From positions 56,951,177 to 57,015,176 of the forward strand of contig NC_062214.1 of assembly GCF_902686445.1 (NCBI RefSeq): 64,000 nucleotides of DNA. Direction: 5' to 3'. The stretch is from Sciurus carolinensis. Its lineage: Eukaryota > Chordata > Mammalia > Rodentia > Sciuridae. Below, in pieces: positions 35,401 to 45,386 of this stretch (position 1 is its first letter; each line of letters begins with the position of its first letter). A program made the translations under genes and the position numbers. The notes under the pieces are model-generated. The model saw only the letters and a list, made by a program, of their open reading frames with translations, had not been told where the DNA came from and searched no databases.

Positions 35401-35575
35401 GGACATATAATGGGGGGTGGGAGGGGCTAGCATTAGGTTTAGGGTTAGGTTTAGAGTTAGGCTAAGGAGAGCGGTAAGAATGAAGGAAAGAAGGACTGTG
35501 TAGAGGGAAAAGAGGGGTTGGAGGGGTGGGGGGGAGGGGAAAAATAAAATAAACATCATTACCCTATGTAAACGT
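35401..35575 (+). promoter_or_regulatory. L1 3' UTR with G-quadruplex tract and poly(A) signals
   Basis: Two G-rich tracts lie here. The second (35513-35539) has four G runs (4, 4, 7, 4) separated by 5, 1 and 1 bases, a strong intramolecular quadruplex motif. The first (35412-35426) has runs of 6, 3 and 4. Between them, 35432-35461 is a run of TTAGG / TTTAGGG words that resembles telomeric DNA. AATAAA occurs twice just downstream, at 35543-35553. A G-rich polypurine tract in the 3' UTR is a known conserved L1 trait. Confidence 0.85.
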
Positions 35576-35589
35576 AAAAAAAATAAAAA

Positions 35590-35603
35590 AAAAATTTATT
35601 TTT
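35590..35603 (+). repeat. L1 target-site duplication, right copy
   Basis: Perfect 14-bp match to 29523-29536, directly after the poly(A) tail. The A run makes the exact left edge ambiguous by a few bases. Confidence 0.9.
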
Positions 35604-35685
35604 ATTTTTATTTATTTATTTTTATTTTTACAGACTGCATTTTGATTCCTTGTACACAAATGGGTACAACTTTTCATTTCTAAAC
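35604..35685 (-). mobile_element. Older L1 3' end (antisense), target of the young L1
   Basis: Starts with a T-rich tail (TTTTTATTTTTATTTATT type), then 'acagactgcattttgattccttgtacacaaatgggtacaacttttcatttc'. Its reverse complement aligns with the L1 3' UTR at about 41228-41285 ('agaagttatactccatttatgtatgatgtatcaaaatgcattct'). The young L1 inserted at the poly(A)-tail end of this fragment. Confidence 0.7.
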
Positions 35686-35979
35686 CTTTATTTTAAATTT
35701 GTGACCTGAGAAAACAAAACTCAGGCATAAAATATATGTTTATATTAGTGAAATGTTCATCATTTCTCATATGACTTACAAAGCAAATCTGACTTCCCGC
35801 TTGAGGAATATAAGTCAAGGCCTCAAAGAATTCCCACAGATAAAAGAATGTAAACTCAGAATTTAAAAAAAAAATCGTTTAAAACACATGAAGGGACAAA
35901 GTCAGGATAAGCAAGAGTAAGCAAAAACAAACCAATAACAAAACAAAAACAAATTCACATACAAACACTTAAAGATTTC

Positions 35980-37130
35980 TTATATTAGAATTTAGATATG
36001 GAATATAAAATGTTTACAAATACAAAGTATGATAATCAAGAAGTCTATCAGGACTGACTTTGTAGACAGGAAAAATAGACAAGTTAACATTCTGTAAATG
36101 ACACCTAATTACTTAAAATAAGATTTATCATAGTTTAGACACAGATAGATGGACAAATACTATAAGGGAGGGCACTAGAGAATTCATGAATGGGAATCGG
36201 GGAAATAAAATTTGTCTAGATTACAGACAAAAGTGCAGAGAGATGAAAAATATCAAAGAGAGTTAAAGAGAAATTGGGGACTGTGAGAAAGTACAATACA
36301 TGTCTTGGTAGGGAATGGAGGAAACGTCGTTTTTGAACTGGTCATGGCAAAACACCTGATAAAATATATCAATCATCAAGTACAGAAAAGTCACTTTATA
36401 ATCTAAAAAATGAAACAAGTTCTGCAATAAATTTTAGTGAAACAAATGTAAGACACAACAAACATGGAGAAGTTCTTTAAAAATCCTCAGATAACAAAGA
36501 GAGTATTTTCTGGGCAAGGTGGTGCATGCCTATAACCCCAACAACTCAGGAGGCTGAGTCAGGAGGATCACAAGTTTGAGGCCATCCTCAGCAACTAATA
36601 AAACCGTGTTTCAAAATTTTAAAAATAAATAAATCGAAAGGACTGGAGTTGTAGAGCAGTGATAGAAGCATCTTTGGTTTCAATCCCCAGTACTACAAAA
36701 AAAAAAAAAAAAAAACACGGTTTACCTACCATCAAATGACTAGTATACACCACAATTGATTTCTCAAAAGTAACAAGAGCTAGAAAAAAGTGAAATTTTA
36801 TCTTCAAAGTTAAAAGAAGATATCTTTTTCTTCTAAAACTTTACTTTGAGGATCAAGAAAGTAACAATATCTTTTCAGACAAACAGAAATGGTGAGTTCA
36901 CTAGCAAAAGATCTTCCTTAATGAAACTCCTCTAAAATATACTGCAGGGAAAAAAAGAAAATATTGCCAGGAGCGATATCTAAATTACAAGAAGGAATAG
37001 TGCAAAATGAAATGGTAAACGTGTAGGTAAATCTAAACAAACATTGATTGTCCAAAACAAGGAAGGTCATGCATAGCTTGTATAGTTAAAAAAATAAAAT
37101 ATTGAACTAAAATACAAACAAAAAAAGAGG
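35980..37130 (+). mobile_element. Ancient L1 ORF1 remnant, split by a SINE
   Basis: Sense L1M-type ORF1 words are recognisable: 'agagagatgaaaaatatcaaagagagttaaag' (36238), 'gaaattttatcttcaaagttaaaagaag' (36792), 'atcttttcagacaaacagaaatggtgagttcac' (36870), and 'aacatagg'-like inter-ORF text to about 37080. The B1-dID SINE at 36510-36716 interrupts it. No open frame survives. Confidence 0.55.
36510..36716 (+). mobile_element. B1-dID dimeric SINE
   Basis: B1-like left half ('ggtggtgcatgcctataacccc', 'aggaggctgagtcaggaggatcac'), A-rich linker (about 36616-36636), then the ID-like right half ('ggactggagttgtagagcag', 'ggtttcaatccccagtac'). It ends in an A19 tail (36697-36715). The best-preserved dimer in the window. 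Confidence 0.9.
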
Positions 37131-37482
37131 TTAGCTGTGAATGAGGCAGTTAAAAGTGAAGTATTCTAAAGTACTTGTGTTGTACTAAGATAAAACTGAG
37201 GAAATTTAGGTTTTATGTTAAATATCTGTTTATCTGTCTAGCACAGAATTATCAATTAAGGCTGCTTTGTGTGATGATTAATGTCTTCTTAAATTTGTTC
37301 AATACCTACCAAACACAGCTATTATGAACTTGAGAAGTGGCTGTGACTGACCAACTTAGTTTTTAATTTCATTTAACTTACTACTCAAACTTGTAAGACG
37401 GTTGATTCTAGAATAATCACTGAAATAATAGCAACAGTGTGTAAGTTTTAAATGAGTAGAGAGACAAATGAGACTGTGATTT

Positions 37483-37919
37483 TGGTATGGTTTGGATGGG
37501 AGGGGTCCTCCAAACGCTCACATGGGAGACAATGTAAGAATGTGCAGAGAAGGAATGTCTGGGTTAGGAGAGCCTTAACCCAATCAGTAAATTAATCACC
37601 TGATGAGATTACTTGAGTGGTAACTGAAGGCAGGTGGGGTGTGGCTGGAGGAGGTGGAGCTTTGGGGGCGGCTTTGGGGTATATATTTTGTATTTTGCCA
37701 GTGGAGTATCTCTCTACTTCTTGATCATCATGTGAGCCTCCTGTGTCTGCCATCCTCTTCTGACATCATGTTCTGCCTGGATTCCAGACCGGAGCAATGC
37801 AGCTGGCCTTCTATGGACAAAGACCTCTGAAACTGTGAGCCCTCAAGTAAACTTTTCCTCCTGTACAATTGTTCTGGTTGGGTCTTTTAGTCACAGCAGT
37901 GAAAAGGCTGACTAAAACA
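37483..37919 (+). mobile_element. Solo MaLR LTR with 5-bp target duplication
   Basis: Starts TGGTATGGTTTGGAT and ends GACTAAAACA (TG...CA termini), 437 bp. The 5-bp word GATTT flanks both ends (37478-37482, 37920-37924), which proves the borders. A TATA-like run (37680-37688) lies in the expected promoter position, and an AGTAAA poly(A)-signal variant sits near 37846. This is an ERVL-MaLR LTR of the rodent MT/ORR1 style. It has no internal region, so it is a solo LTR left by LTR-LTR recombination. The 63-codon ORF inside it is not a gene. Confidence 0.9.
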
Positions 37920-37924
37920 GATTT

Positions 37925-38319
37925 GCAATCAAATAATAATTTTAAAAATCCCTAGTTAATCCAATTATATGATATCTTTCTTAAAAATTTTGCTTTCTTC
38001 AACACTCTTATTCATTCCAGCTACCAAGACTTCAAACAGGCTCTGTTCCCTGTTTGAGAATGCTCTTTCCCCAGTTTCCCTAATGAACTCTTCCCCATCA
38101 TTTAGGTCATAAATCTTGGGGAAATCTTTGCTTGTATCCTGTAGTTAAGTCACATCCCTTGTGTATGCTGTTAAGACTAACCATGCCTCTTTCACCTTCT
38201 TTAAAATCGAATTCAACTTTTCATTGTGAAACACTTACAGTTTCATGTGCTGTTGTAAACAATGATGCAGAGATTCCATGTAACTTTTCTCCACTTTGCT
38301 TAATAGTAACTTGATGACA
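37925..38319. other. No recognisable gene
   Basis: Unassigned DNA between a solo LTR and old L1 pieces. Confidence 0.4.
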
Positions 38320-39060
38320 AACGATAGTCTGATATTTCTTCCTTATTCATCTGTATGCCTTTTATTTCTTTTCCTTATCTTATACTGGCTAAAATATCAA
38401 ATGCTATTTTGAATACGAGTGGTGACAGTGGATTTCCTTCTCTTGCTAATGATTTTAGGAGGAAAGCTGTCTTTCACTGTTAAGCATGATAATAGTGGTA
38501 GATTATTTGTAGATGTTCTCTTAAACTTGAGGATGTTGCTCTCTGTTCTTATTTTTCTGAGTGATGTCAATCATGATGGGGTAATGAATTTTGACAAGTC
38601 TTTTCTTCATTAACTGATATGAACATAGACTTTTTGTTCTTTGCCAGTTAACATACTGGATCACAGGTGATTTATTTTCAAACACTTAGCCATGCATTCC
38701 TGTAATAAACCTCTCTTGAGGCTGGTGCCTGATATTTTTTATAGATTTCTGTACCCTATTTGCTAGTGTTTTGTTGAGAATATTTATGTTTACATTAATG
38801 AAGTTATCAACTTGTAGTTTTCTTCTTCTTTTTTTTTTTTTTTTTTGCACTGTCTTTGTCTGGTTTGGGTATCAGCTTCATAAGATGAATTGAGAAGTGT
38901 TCCTCCTTCTAATTTCTGAAAGTGACTGTGTAGAATTGTTAATGTGTAGTTTTTAAAAATGAGGCATAATTATCCAGTGAAACCATCCAGGCCTGGGAAT
39001 TTCCTTTTCAAGGTTTTTAAAATTATGCATTTAATTTCTTAACATCTGTAAAGCTATTAA
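38320..39060 (-). mobile_element. Ancient L1 ORF2 (reverse-transcriptase region), antisense
   Basis: Antisense L1 landmarks in order: 'tattttgaatacgagtggtgacagtggatttccttctc' (38406), 'ttaagcatgataatagtgg', 'ttgacaagtcttttcttcat', 'tgcattcctgtaataaacc', 'gctagtgttttgttgagaat', 'ctgtctttgtctggtttgggtatcag' and 'catccaggcctgggaat'. This is the RT core. It is interrupted by a T-rich run at 38829-38846. Heavily mutated. Confidence 0.8.
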
Positions 39061-39069
39061 AATACTTAT

Positions 39070-40838
39070 TTCATATCGTGTGAGTTATAATTTTAACCAT
39101 TTTACAGTTTACAATTGAGTAGTTTTTATTATATTTACAAGGTTGTGCAACCTCAAACATGATCTAATTCCAGAACATTTTCATTACCTTAAAAACAAGC
39201 TCCAAACCCACTGTCAAACACTATCATTTCCTCCTCCTCCTAGTCCTTAGCAATCACTAATCCACTATCTATCTTTATTGAAGTATGCATCCTGGATTGT
39301 TTCATATAAATGGAATCACATGATACAAGACTTTTTATATCTGGCTTTTTTCCTTTGGCATAATATTTTGGATGTTTATCTGTGTTGAGATATACATCAA
39401 TACTTTATTACTTTCTATGGCCAAATAATATTGTGTTGTATGAAATACATTGTTTAACCAGTTTTTAGTTTATGGATATGTACTTTTACTTTTTTGCTCT
39501 TATGAATAAAAGAAACTTGAATATTCATTTATATGTTTTTAAATAAATGTATGTTTTCAATTCTCTGAGATATATACCTAGGGGGACAATTTCTGACTTT
39601 TGCAGTAACTCTATATTTAATTTTTTTTTGAAGAACTGTCAGAATGTTTTTCGAAGTGACTGCACCTATTTACATTCCAATCAGCAATTCAGGAGGGTTC
39701 CAATTTCCCCACATGCTTGTCAACATTTGTTACTGTCTGTATTTTTCATTACAGTATCCTCATGGATAAGAAATAGGGTGTTTTTAATCTGTGTTTCCCT
39801 AATGGCTAATGATGCATATGTGCATGTGCTTATTGACCATTAGTATATTTTCTTTGCAGAAATGATTATTCGAATCTTTTGCCCATTTGTTAATCGGGTA
39901 ATTTGTCTTTTTATTGTTCATTTGAAAACATTCTTTATATATTCTAGTTACTAGAACTTAATCAAATAAATTTGCAAATCATTCTGGCAATTGTCTTTTT
40001 ATTTTTTTTTACGTTGTCAATTGAGATGCAAAAGTTTAGGAATTTTTAATTAAGACCACTTTAATTTTTTCTTTGTTTGTGCTGTAGTTATCATAGCTAA
40101 GAAATGACTGCCTCATTCAAAGTCACAAATATTTACACCTGTTTTCTCCTAAGAGTTATAGTTTTAGCTGTTTTGGTTAGGTCTTTAATACTAATTTTTG
40201 AGTTAATTGTATCTGGCATAACGTATTGGTCTAACAATTGCTTTGCATGAAGATATTCAGATGTCTCAGCACAATTTGTTAAAAAAAAAAAAGACTATTT
40301 GCTCACTCAATTATCTTGGCACCTTAAAGGTACCCATAAAAATAAAAAAATAAGTTGCTTAAAAATGTATGAATTTATTTCTGAATTCTTAATTCCAGTT
40401 CATCAATACTTGTGTCTATCTTAAACCATTATGATACAGTTTGACTCTAAAGCTTTTTAGTAAGTTTAGAAATTGGTGTCTTTTAAATTTGTTCTTTTTA
40501 AAGATTGTTTTGGCTATTCTAGATCCCTTTCATTTTCACACAGATTTTAGTGTCAGATCACCAGTATTTTCCTCAAAACTACAGCTGAATTTTGATAGAG
40601 ATTATGTTGAAACTGTAGACCAATTTGCACATGATGAGCTCAAAGTGCTTGTTAGATTTCAGTTCTTAGCATTCTTAAGTCTTCTAATCTATGAACATGA
40701 GCTCTTTTCCCATCTATTTAGGTGTTCTTAATTTTTTTTCAATGATATTTTGCAGTTTTCTTTGTACACTACTTGTACTCCTTTTTAAAAATTTAATTCT
40801 AAGTATTTTATTATTTTGGTTGTTATTTGCAATAGTTA
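39070..40838 (-). mobile_element. Ancient L1 3' UTR and ORF2 C-terminal half, antisense
   Basis: Starts in an L1M-type 3' UTR ('taaccattttacagtttacaattgagtag', 'ggttgtgcaacc'). It continues through the ORF2 C-terminus ('gtttcatataaatggaatcac', 'tgcacctatttacattccaatcagcaattc', 'tgtgtttccctaatggctaatgatg', 'cttttgcccatttgttaatcgg') into the RT region ('tgttttggctattctagatccctttc', 'cttctaatctatgaacatgag'). Its order shows it is a different insertion from the piece at 38320-39060, which covers sequence that should lie beyond 40838. Confidence 0.85.
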
Positions 40839-41035
40839 ATTTCATGGGCCACAGATGCCTCTCTAGCAGGTTGAGCATTATTTATGGGCATGCCTGTGAG
40901 GGTGTTAATAGAAGAGATTGGCATTTGAATGAGTGGACTGAGTAAAGGTGATGGCCCTCCCCAGTGTGTCTGTGTCTCACCCCAATCCTTGAGGGACTGA
41001 CTAGAACAAATTCCAAAGAAAGTACAAATGTTTTC
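40839..41035. repeat. Unassigned ancient repeat-like segment
   Basis: 'ggcatgcctgtgagggtgttaatagaagagattggcatttgaatgagtggactgagtaaag' resembles a widespread old mammalian repeat that I cannot name with confidence. Confidence 0.4.
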
Positions 41036-41330
41036 GCTGATTTGCAGATGCTAATTCACAATAAGAGGTGGGGGTGGGGTTAGGGAAGAATAGAGGTATT
41101 TTGAATTAGAGGGGAGTGAAGAGAGGGGAGGGAGTAGAAGGGGAGGAAGGATAGTAGAATGAATCAAATTTTATGACCTATGAACATGTATCAGTACATA
41201 ACCAGTGTAACTCTACATCATGTACAATCAGAAAAATGAGAAGTTATACTCCATTTATGTATGATGTATCAAAATGCATTCTACTGTAATGCATAACTAA
41301 CTACTTAGAACAACAACAACAACAACAAAA
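41036..41330 (+). mobile_element. L1 3' UTR with tail (sciurid-type)
   Basis: G-rich segment ('gaggtgggggtggggttaggg', 'gaggggagtgaagagaggggaggg', about 41068-41145), then 'acatcatgtacaatcagaaaaatgagaag', and a (CAA)n-type tail at 41311-41330. This is the same 3' UTR family that appears in reverse at 35604, 42345 and 52270. Confidence 0.75.
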
Positions 41331-41579
41331 AGGCAGATGAAGTTTGAATTTCCCTTGCCTGACTGCTAGAGCTGAGTATTAACCCAAACCCTCTCTCTTT
41401 GTCCTGTTCGGTATCATCCAGATTATACCTTTATACATGTGTGCCTGTCAACATAAATATATTGTAATTGCTTTATGTAGTTTATCTTTAAATCAGAAAG
41501 GAAAAATAAGCATGATAACAAAAATATGTTAATATACTATTTGACATATACTTATGTAGCTACCTTTATCAGTTCTCAG
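41331..41579. other. No recognisable feature
   Basis: Unassigned AT-rich DNA. Confidence 0.4.
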
Positions 41580-42315
41580 TTTTAATTTTTCCATGTGGAT
41601 TCAAGCCATTTTTATTTCAGCCTGATGGGCATCCTTTAGTATTTCTTGGAGGAAAGGTTTGCTACCAACAAATCCTCTCACTTCATTCTTCTCTGGGAAT
41701 GTCTTAATTTTTTCATTTTTAAAGGATGATTTGGGTGGATATAGAATTCTTGGTTGACAGTTTTCTTTTGTTTTCTTTTTTAAAATTTTTCCCTCAGCAC
41801 TTTGAACATATCTACTGCTCCTGCCCTCCATGGTTTCTTGTAAGAAACCATCTATTAATCTTTTCGACGATTCTATATATGTGCTAAATCACCTTTGTTG
41901 CTTTCAAGAGTTTCTCTTTGTCTTTAGCTTTTGAAAATTTGAATGTCTTATGTCTATTTGTGGGTTCTTTTGCATTTATCCTGCTTGAAATTTGTTGAGC
42001 TTCTTGGATCTACAGATTAATGCTTTTAATCAGTTTGGGGAAGTTCTTAGCCATTATATGTTCAAATTGATTTTCTGTTATTTTCTCTGTCTCCTCTACT
42101 TCTGAACTTTCTATCGTGCATGTGCTTGATGGTGTCTCACACTCTCTGAGTCTATGTTCTATTTATTGTTTTTTGTTTATTTACCCAGTCTGGATAATCT
42201 TGATCTATTATCAGGTTTTCAGGTTCTTTCTTTAATCTGCTTAAATCTCTTGTAAAGCCTTTATAAAATTTTCACTTTTTTTTTCACTTTTTTTTTAGTT
42301 TTAAATTTTTTTTAA
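41580..42315 (-). mobile_element. Ancient L1 ORF1 (antisense), outer part of a nested pair
   Basis: The reverse ORF 41601-41831 includes NCQPRILYPPKSSF, the L1 ORF1 C-terminal signature (compare NGCQPRILYPAKL of the young element). Downstream, 'tcttatgtctatttgtggg', 'tttatcctgcttgaaatttgttgagcttcttgg' and 'ttggggaagttcttagccattat' are L1M-type 5' region text. It continues at 42845 after a younger insertion. Confidence 0.8.
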
Positions 42316-42344
42316 AAATTTATTTGTTCTCATTAGTTGTACTT

Positions 42345-42840
42345 GACAGTTAACATGAGAATTTCTCTTTGCTTCTTTTCAAGATTTCTACCTTGATATT
42401 GTATTTTTTAATGGTGCTTTTAATTATATAGAATAGTGGGTTTTCACTGTAGTATATTGATAAAGGCATGTGATGTTATTTGATCAATTTAGCTTACCAG
42501 TAACTCCCTTTACCCTTCAGTAGTCCCTACACCTGACACACTTCTGCTCACTTCTCCCTTCTACTTTTGTGACATCATCCTTCCACACACTTTTTCCCCC
42601 TATTTTTCCCACTAGTTTCCACATATGAGAGAAAACATGATATTTGTCTTTCAGAAACTGGCTTAGTGTGATGTTTTCCAATTCCATTATTTTTCTTGCT
42701 GATGACATAATTTCATTCTTATTTATCATGGAATAAAACTCCATGTGTATATATGCCACATTTTCTTTATCTATTCATCTGGTGATGGACACCTAGCCTG
42801 GTTCCATAAGATGATTGTTGTGATATTCTGTTTTTAATGA
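42345..42840 (-). mobile_element. L1 3' end (antisense) inserted into older L1
   Basis: A T-rich tail (about 42275-42325) leads into 3' UTR text ('attagttgtacttgacagttaacatgag'). The ORF2 C-terminus follows on the minus strand (AYIHMEFYSMINKNEIMSSARK, 42759-42690), matching [18 protein letters not shown] in the young L1. It is 5'-truncated and lies inside the ancient L1 of 41580-43490. Confidence 0.85.
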
Positions 42841-42844
42841 GACA

Positions 42845-43490
42845 TCATTCTTCTACTTTCATTTTGTTCTTTAAACATGCTTTTAGTTCTCTGAACATAT
42901 TTAAGTAGCAGTTTGTCACCTTTGTCTCATAAGTCCAAAGTCAACATGTCCTCAGTTAATTTCTATTGATTTCTTTTTCTTATGCATGGGCCTTTCATTC
43001 CCACTTATTTGCATATCATTTTTTGTCATTGCTGAAAACTAGACCTTTCAAATAATATAATGTGGCACACTTCCCCAAGTTTGTTGTTGTTTGCTAGAGT
43101 TTTTTGATTGATGGTTTCTTTAGCTCCAAGATGAGATGTGTGAAAAATAAATCTCAGGACACTCACCCCCCTGTTGTGTCTTGGATTCCTTGAGTTCCTG
43201 CCTTATCTCCAACTTTCCTTTCTCTTAAGTTTGTCTTATATACAAGAATACAGTGTTTTAGCTCTCTTTAGCAGACAGGATATGAAAAATTTTATGAAAA
43301 CCCCATTGTCCACAAGTAGAAATCTCCTTGCTGCTTCTTATAAGCAATTGCCAGAGATAGAGTTTTGCATTTTTGAGTGGTTATTTAGTTTGTCTTTCCT
43401 GACAGTAAGTCCATGCAACATGTCTGGTGGGCTCACTGTGTTCTTCCCAGAGTCTAATATACAATATGACCTCAATACTTACTTTTGAGT
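42845..43490 (-). mobile_element. Ancient L1 5' region, continuation of the nested outer element
   Basis: 'taagtagcagtttgtcacctttgtctcataagtccaaagtcaacatg', 'gaaaactagacctttcaaataatataatgtggcac' and 'ccaagtttgttgttgtttgctagag' are typical L1M 5' text read in reverse. The 104-codon ORF at 43174-43488 falls inside it and is not a gene. Confidence 0.75.
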
Positions 43491-43493
43491 CAG

Positions 43494-43495
<2 letters not shown>

Positions 43496-43539
<44 letters not shown>
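43496..43539. repeat. (AT)22 microsatellite
   Basis: An uninterrupted AT dinucleotide tract, ending in acacc. Likely polymorphic. Confidence 0.97.
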
Positions 43540-43542
<3 letters not shown>

Positions 43543-45354
43543 CTGCTCTAGAAATATAAGTAAAGTGAAATTGTGAAAATCCAGGGCTCAACCTAAGACC
43601 TTCATATGAGGACTGTTCTCTGGGTGCACATGGATTGTTTCAGTGGAGAGAGTTGTGCATAGGTGAAGCCTGTTCTCTCTGTGGATACTTCCTGAGACCA
43701 AATTCCTCCATCAGAACAACTGTCTGAGAATGAGATTGTGCAAGTGCATCCATGGGTGGACATAATTGTAAGGGCTTTTCTATCATTTCAGTACAACACA
43801 GCAAAATGCCAGGCTCTGGGGACATGTAGGTAATGATTGGGGCAGGGGATACTTGGGATCTCAGAAGAAGAAAATCATGCTTCCTCACCTACATTATTCT
43901 GAGAGGGTACACTACAATCTTTGCCTGGACTTCAAGGATAGAGATGGTGGAAAAGTATTTTTTAAAGCTCTGTAAATATATGTCCTCTCTAATTGTATAG
44001 TGATGACTACTCACTTTAGACCCTGCTCTGTCTTCTCCTCCCCAAAGAGGGAAGCAGGTGCAGGAGGGTTGAAATATCTTGCATAAAGTCTGAAGCTGAG
44101 ATAGGGTTAATATATATGTGTACATATACATTTAATTATATTTAATTCATGCAGAATGGACAGTGATCATATTCTCCCTTGTATAAACAATGATAGTACT
44201 TTGAACCATCAGGCATATAAATTGCAAAAGGTACATGAGGCATCTAAAAGACAGAGGCTTAGAAGACAGCTCCGAGGTCTTTGACCCTGTATCAGTCAGC
44301 TTCTTTACCTCCATTCCTTGTCCCTGCATTGGAGATAATAATAGTTGTTGCTTCATTGAAAAGTTCTGAGGATTATTGTGTGTAAGGTTGCTGGTTCAGT
44401 TAATTGGTGAAGGAAGAAGAGGCGGGAGTGTCGTTATTGGTGTGGTAGAATTTTCAGTTATGGTAAAAGATTATACTTATCCACAGCACATTTTCATGCC
44501 CCTGTGGCTTTTCTGACCTGATAACAATATGGCTGTAGTTATGGTCTAGCTATGGGACATAGGCTGCACAAACTGGACTGGACATAGTCCAAACTAGTCA
44601 TTAGGACTTGTTCAGTATGAGGGTCTAGCTAGGTGCTCTGATCAACTTCACATAAGGGAATCAGAAATATAAGAGTTGCTAAAACTATAATACCAGTGAG
44701 GTGCTTGTTCCATTATGGATCTTGGTGAACAGGTAAAAAGCTCAACTGTGGCATGAAGATTGCTAATCACCAGGGCTCCAGAAGCAAGTATCCACCTGTT
44801 CCATAGCCTTGAGCAAGAGAATCCATTGTACCGTGGTTGAGCCCCCTCATCGTTGACTTTGGTATGTTTTCCCATCTCTTCTTGCTATAAAACAGGAAAT
44901 CTGGTAGAAAGCGGCAGAACCTAACATTTCAGGAGTCATAGACAACTTTCTCAGCAGCACTATATGCTCCACCCTGATGAATACTCTCCTTTCTTCACCT
45001 GCAATTTATTTGCCCTAAAACCATTCGTAAAAATTGGAAAACATGGATGTTAGAGGCTGAAGTCCCTGGGAACTAAATAATCATGTCCACATTTGGAACA
45101 TCTGGCAATGCATCTGGCAGCTAGCTAGAACCAGGCAGGCAGAATAGAAACCCAGAGAAATTGGCATAAGCTTGATTGAAGTGACTAAGCTCTCTTTTCC
45201 ACGTGTGAAGGATGACATTAATGAAAGAGATATCATACATAGATATAGAGAAGCTCTCCTGTTGCCACTGGGCCTGCCTTTTCCCCTTTTGCCCTTTGCT
45301 TCAATTGCTAAATAAGTGGCTGTGATGAACTGATATTTTTCAAGGCCTCTCTTT

Positions 45355-45386
<32 letters not shown>

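Larger units (their letters stand above)
29537..35589 (+). mobile_element. Near full-length LINE-1 retrotransposon
   Basis: About 6.05 kb with every part of an L1 in order: a GC-rich 5' UTR made of a 459-bp monomer repeated once and partly again (29537-30235), a non-repeated leader (30236-30472), ORF1 (30473-31520), a 31-bp spacer, ORF2 (31552-35400), a G-rich 3' UTR (35401-35575) with two overlapping AATAAA signals (35543-35548, 35548-35553), and a poly(A) tail (35576-35589). A perfect 14-bp duplication flanks it. Only two disabling changes are seen, one in each ORF, so it is much younger than the other L1s here. As sequenced it cannot encode functional proteins. Confidence 0.95.

Noticed and set aside
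35432..35461. Interstitial telomeric repeat from a chromosome fusion
   Set aside because: Short, degenerate and inside an L1 3' UTR, so it belongs to the element.
29523..35603. CRISPR array or prokaryotic mobile element
   Set aside because: The window is vertebrate DNA and the repeats are retrotransposon parts. No spaced direct repeats of CRISPR type were seen.
43174..43488. 104-codon ORF with hydrophobic stretches
   Set aside because: It lies in antisense ancient L1 5' region text.
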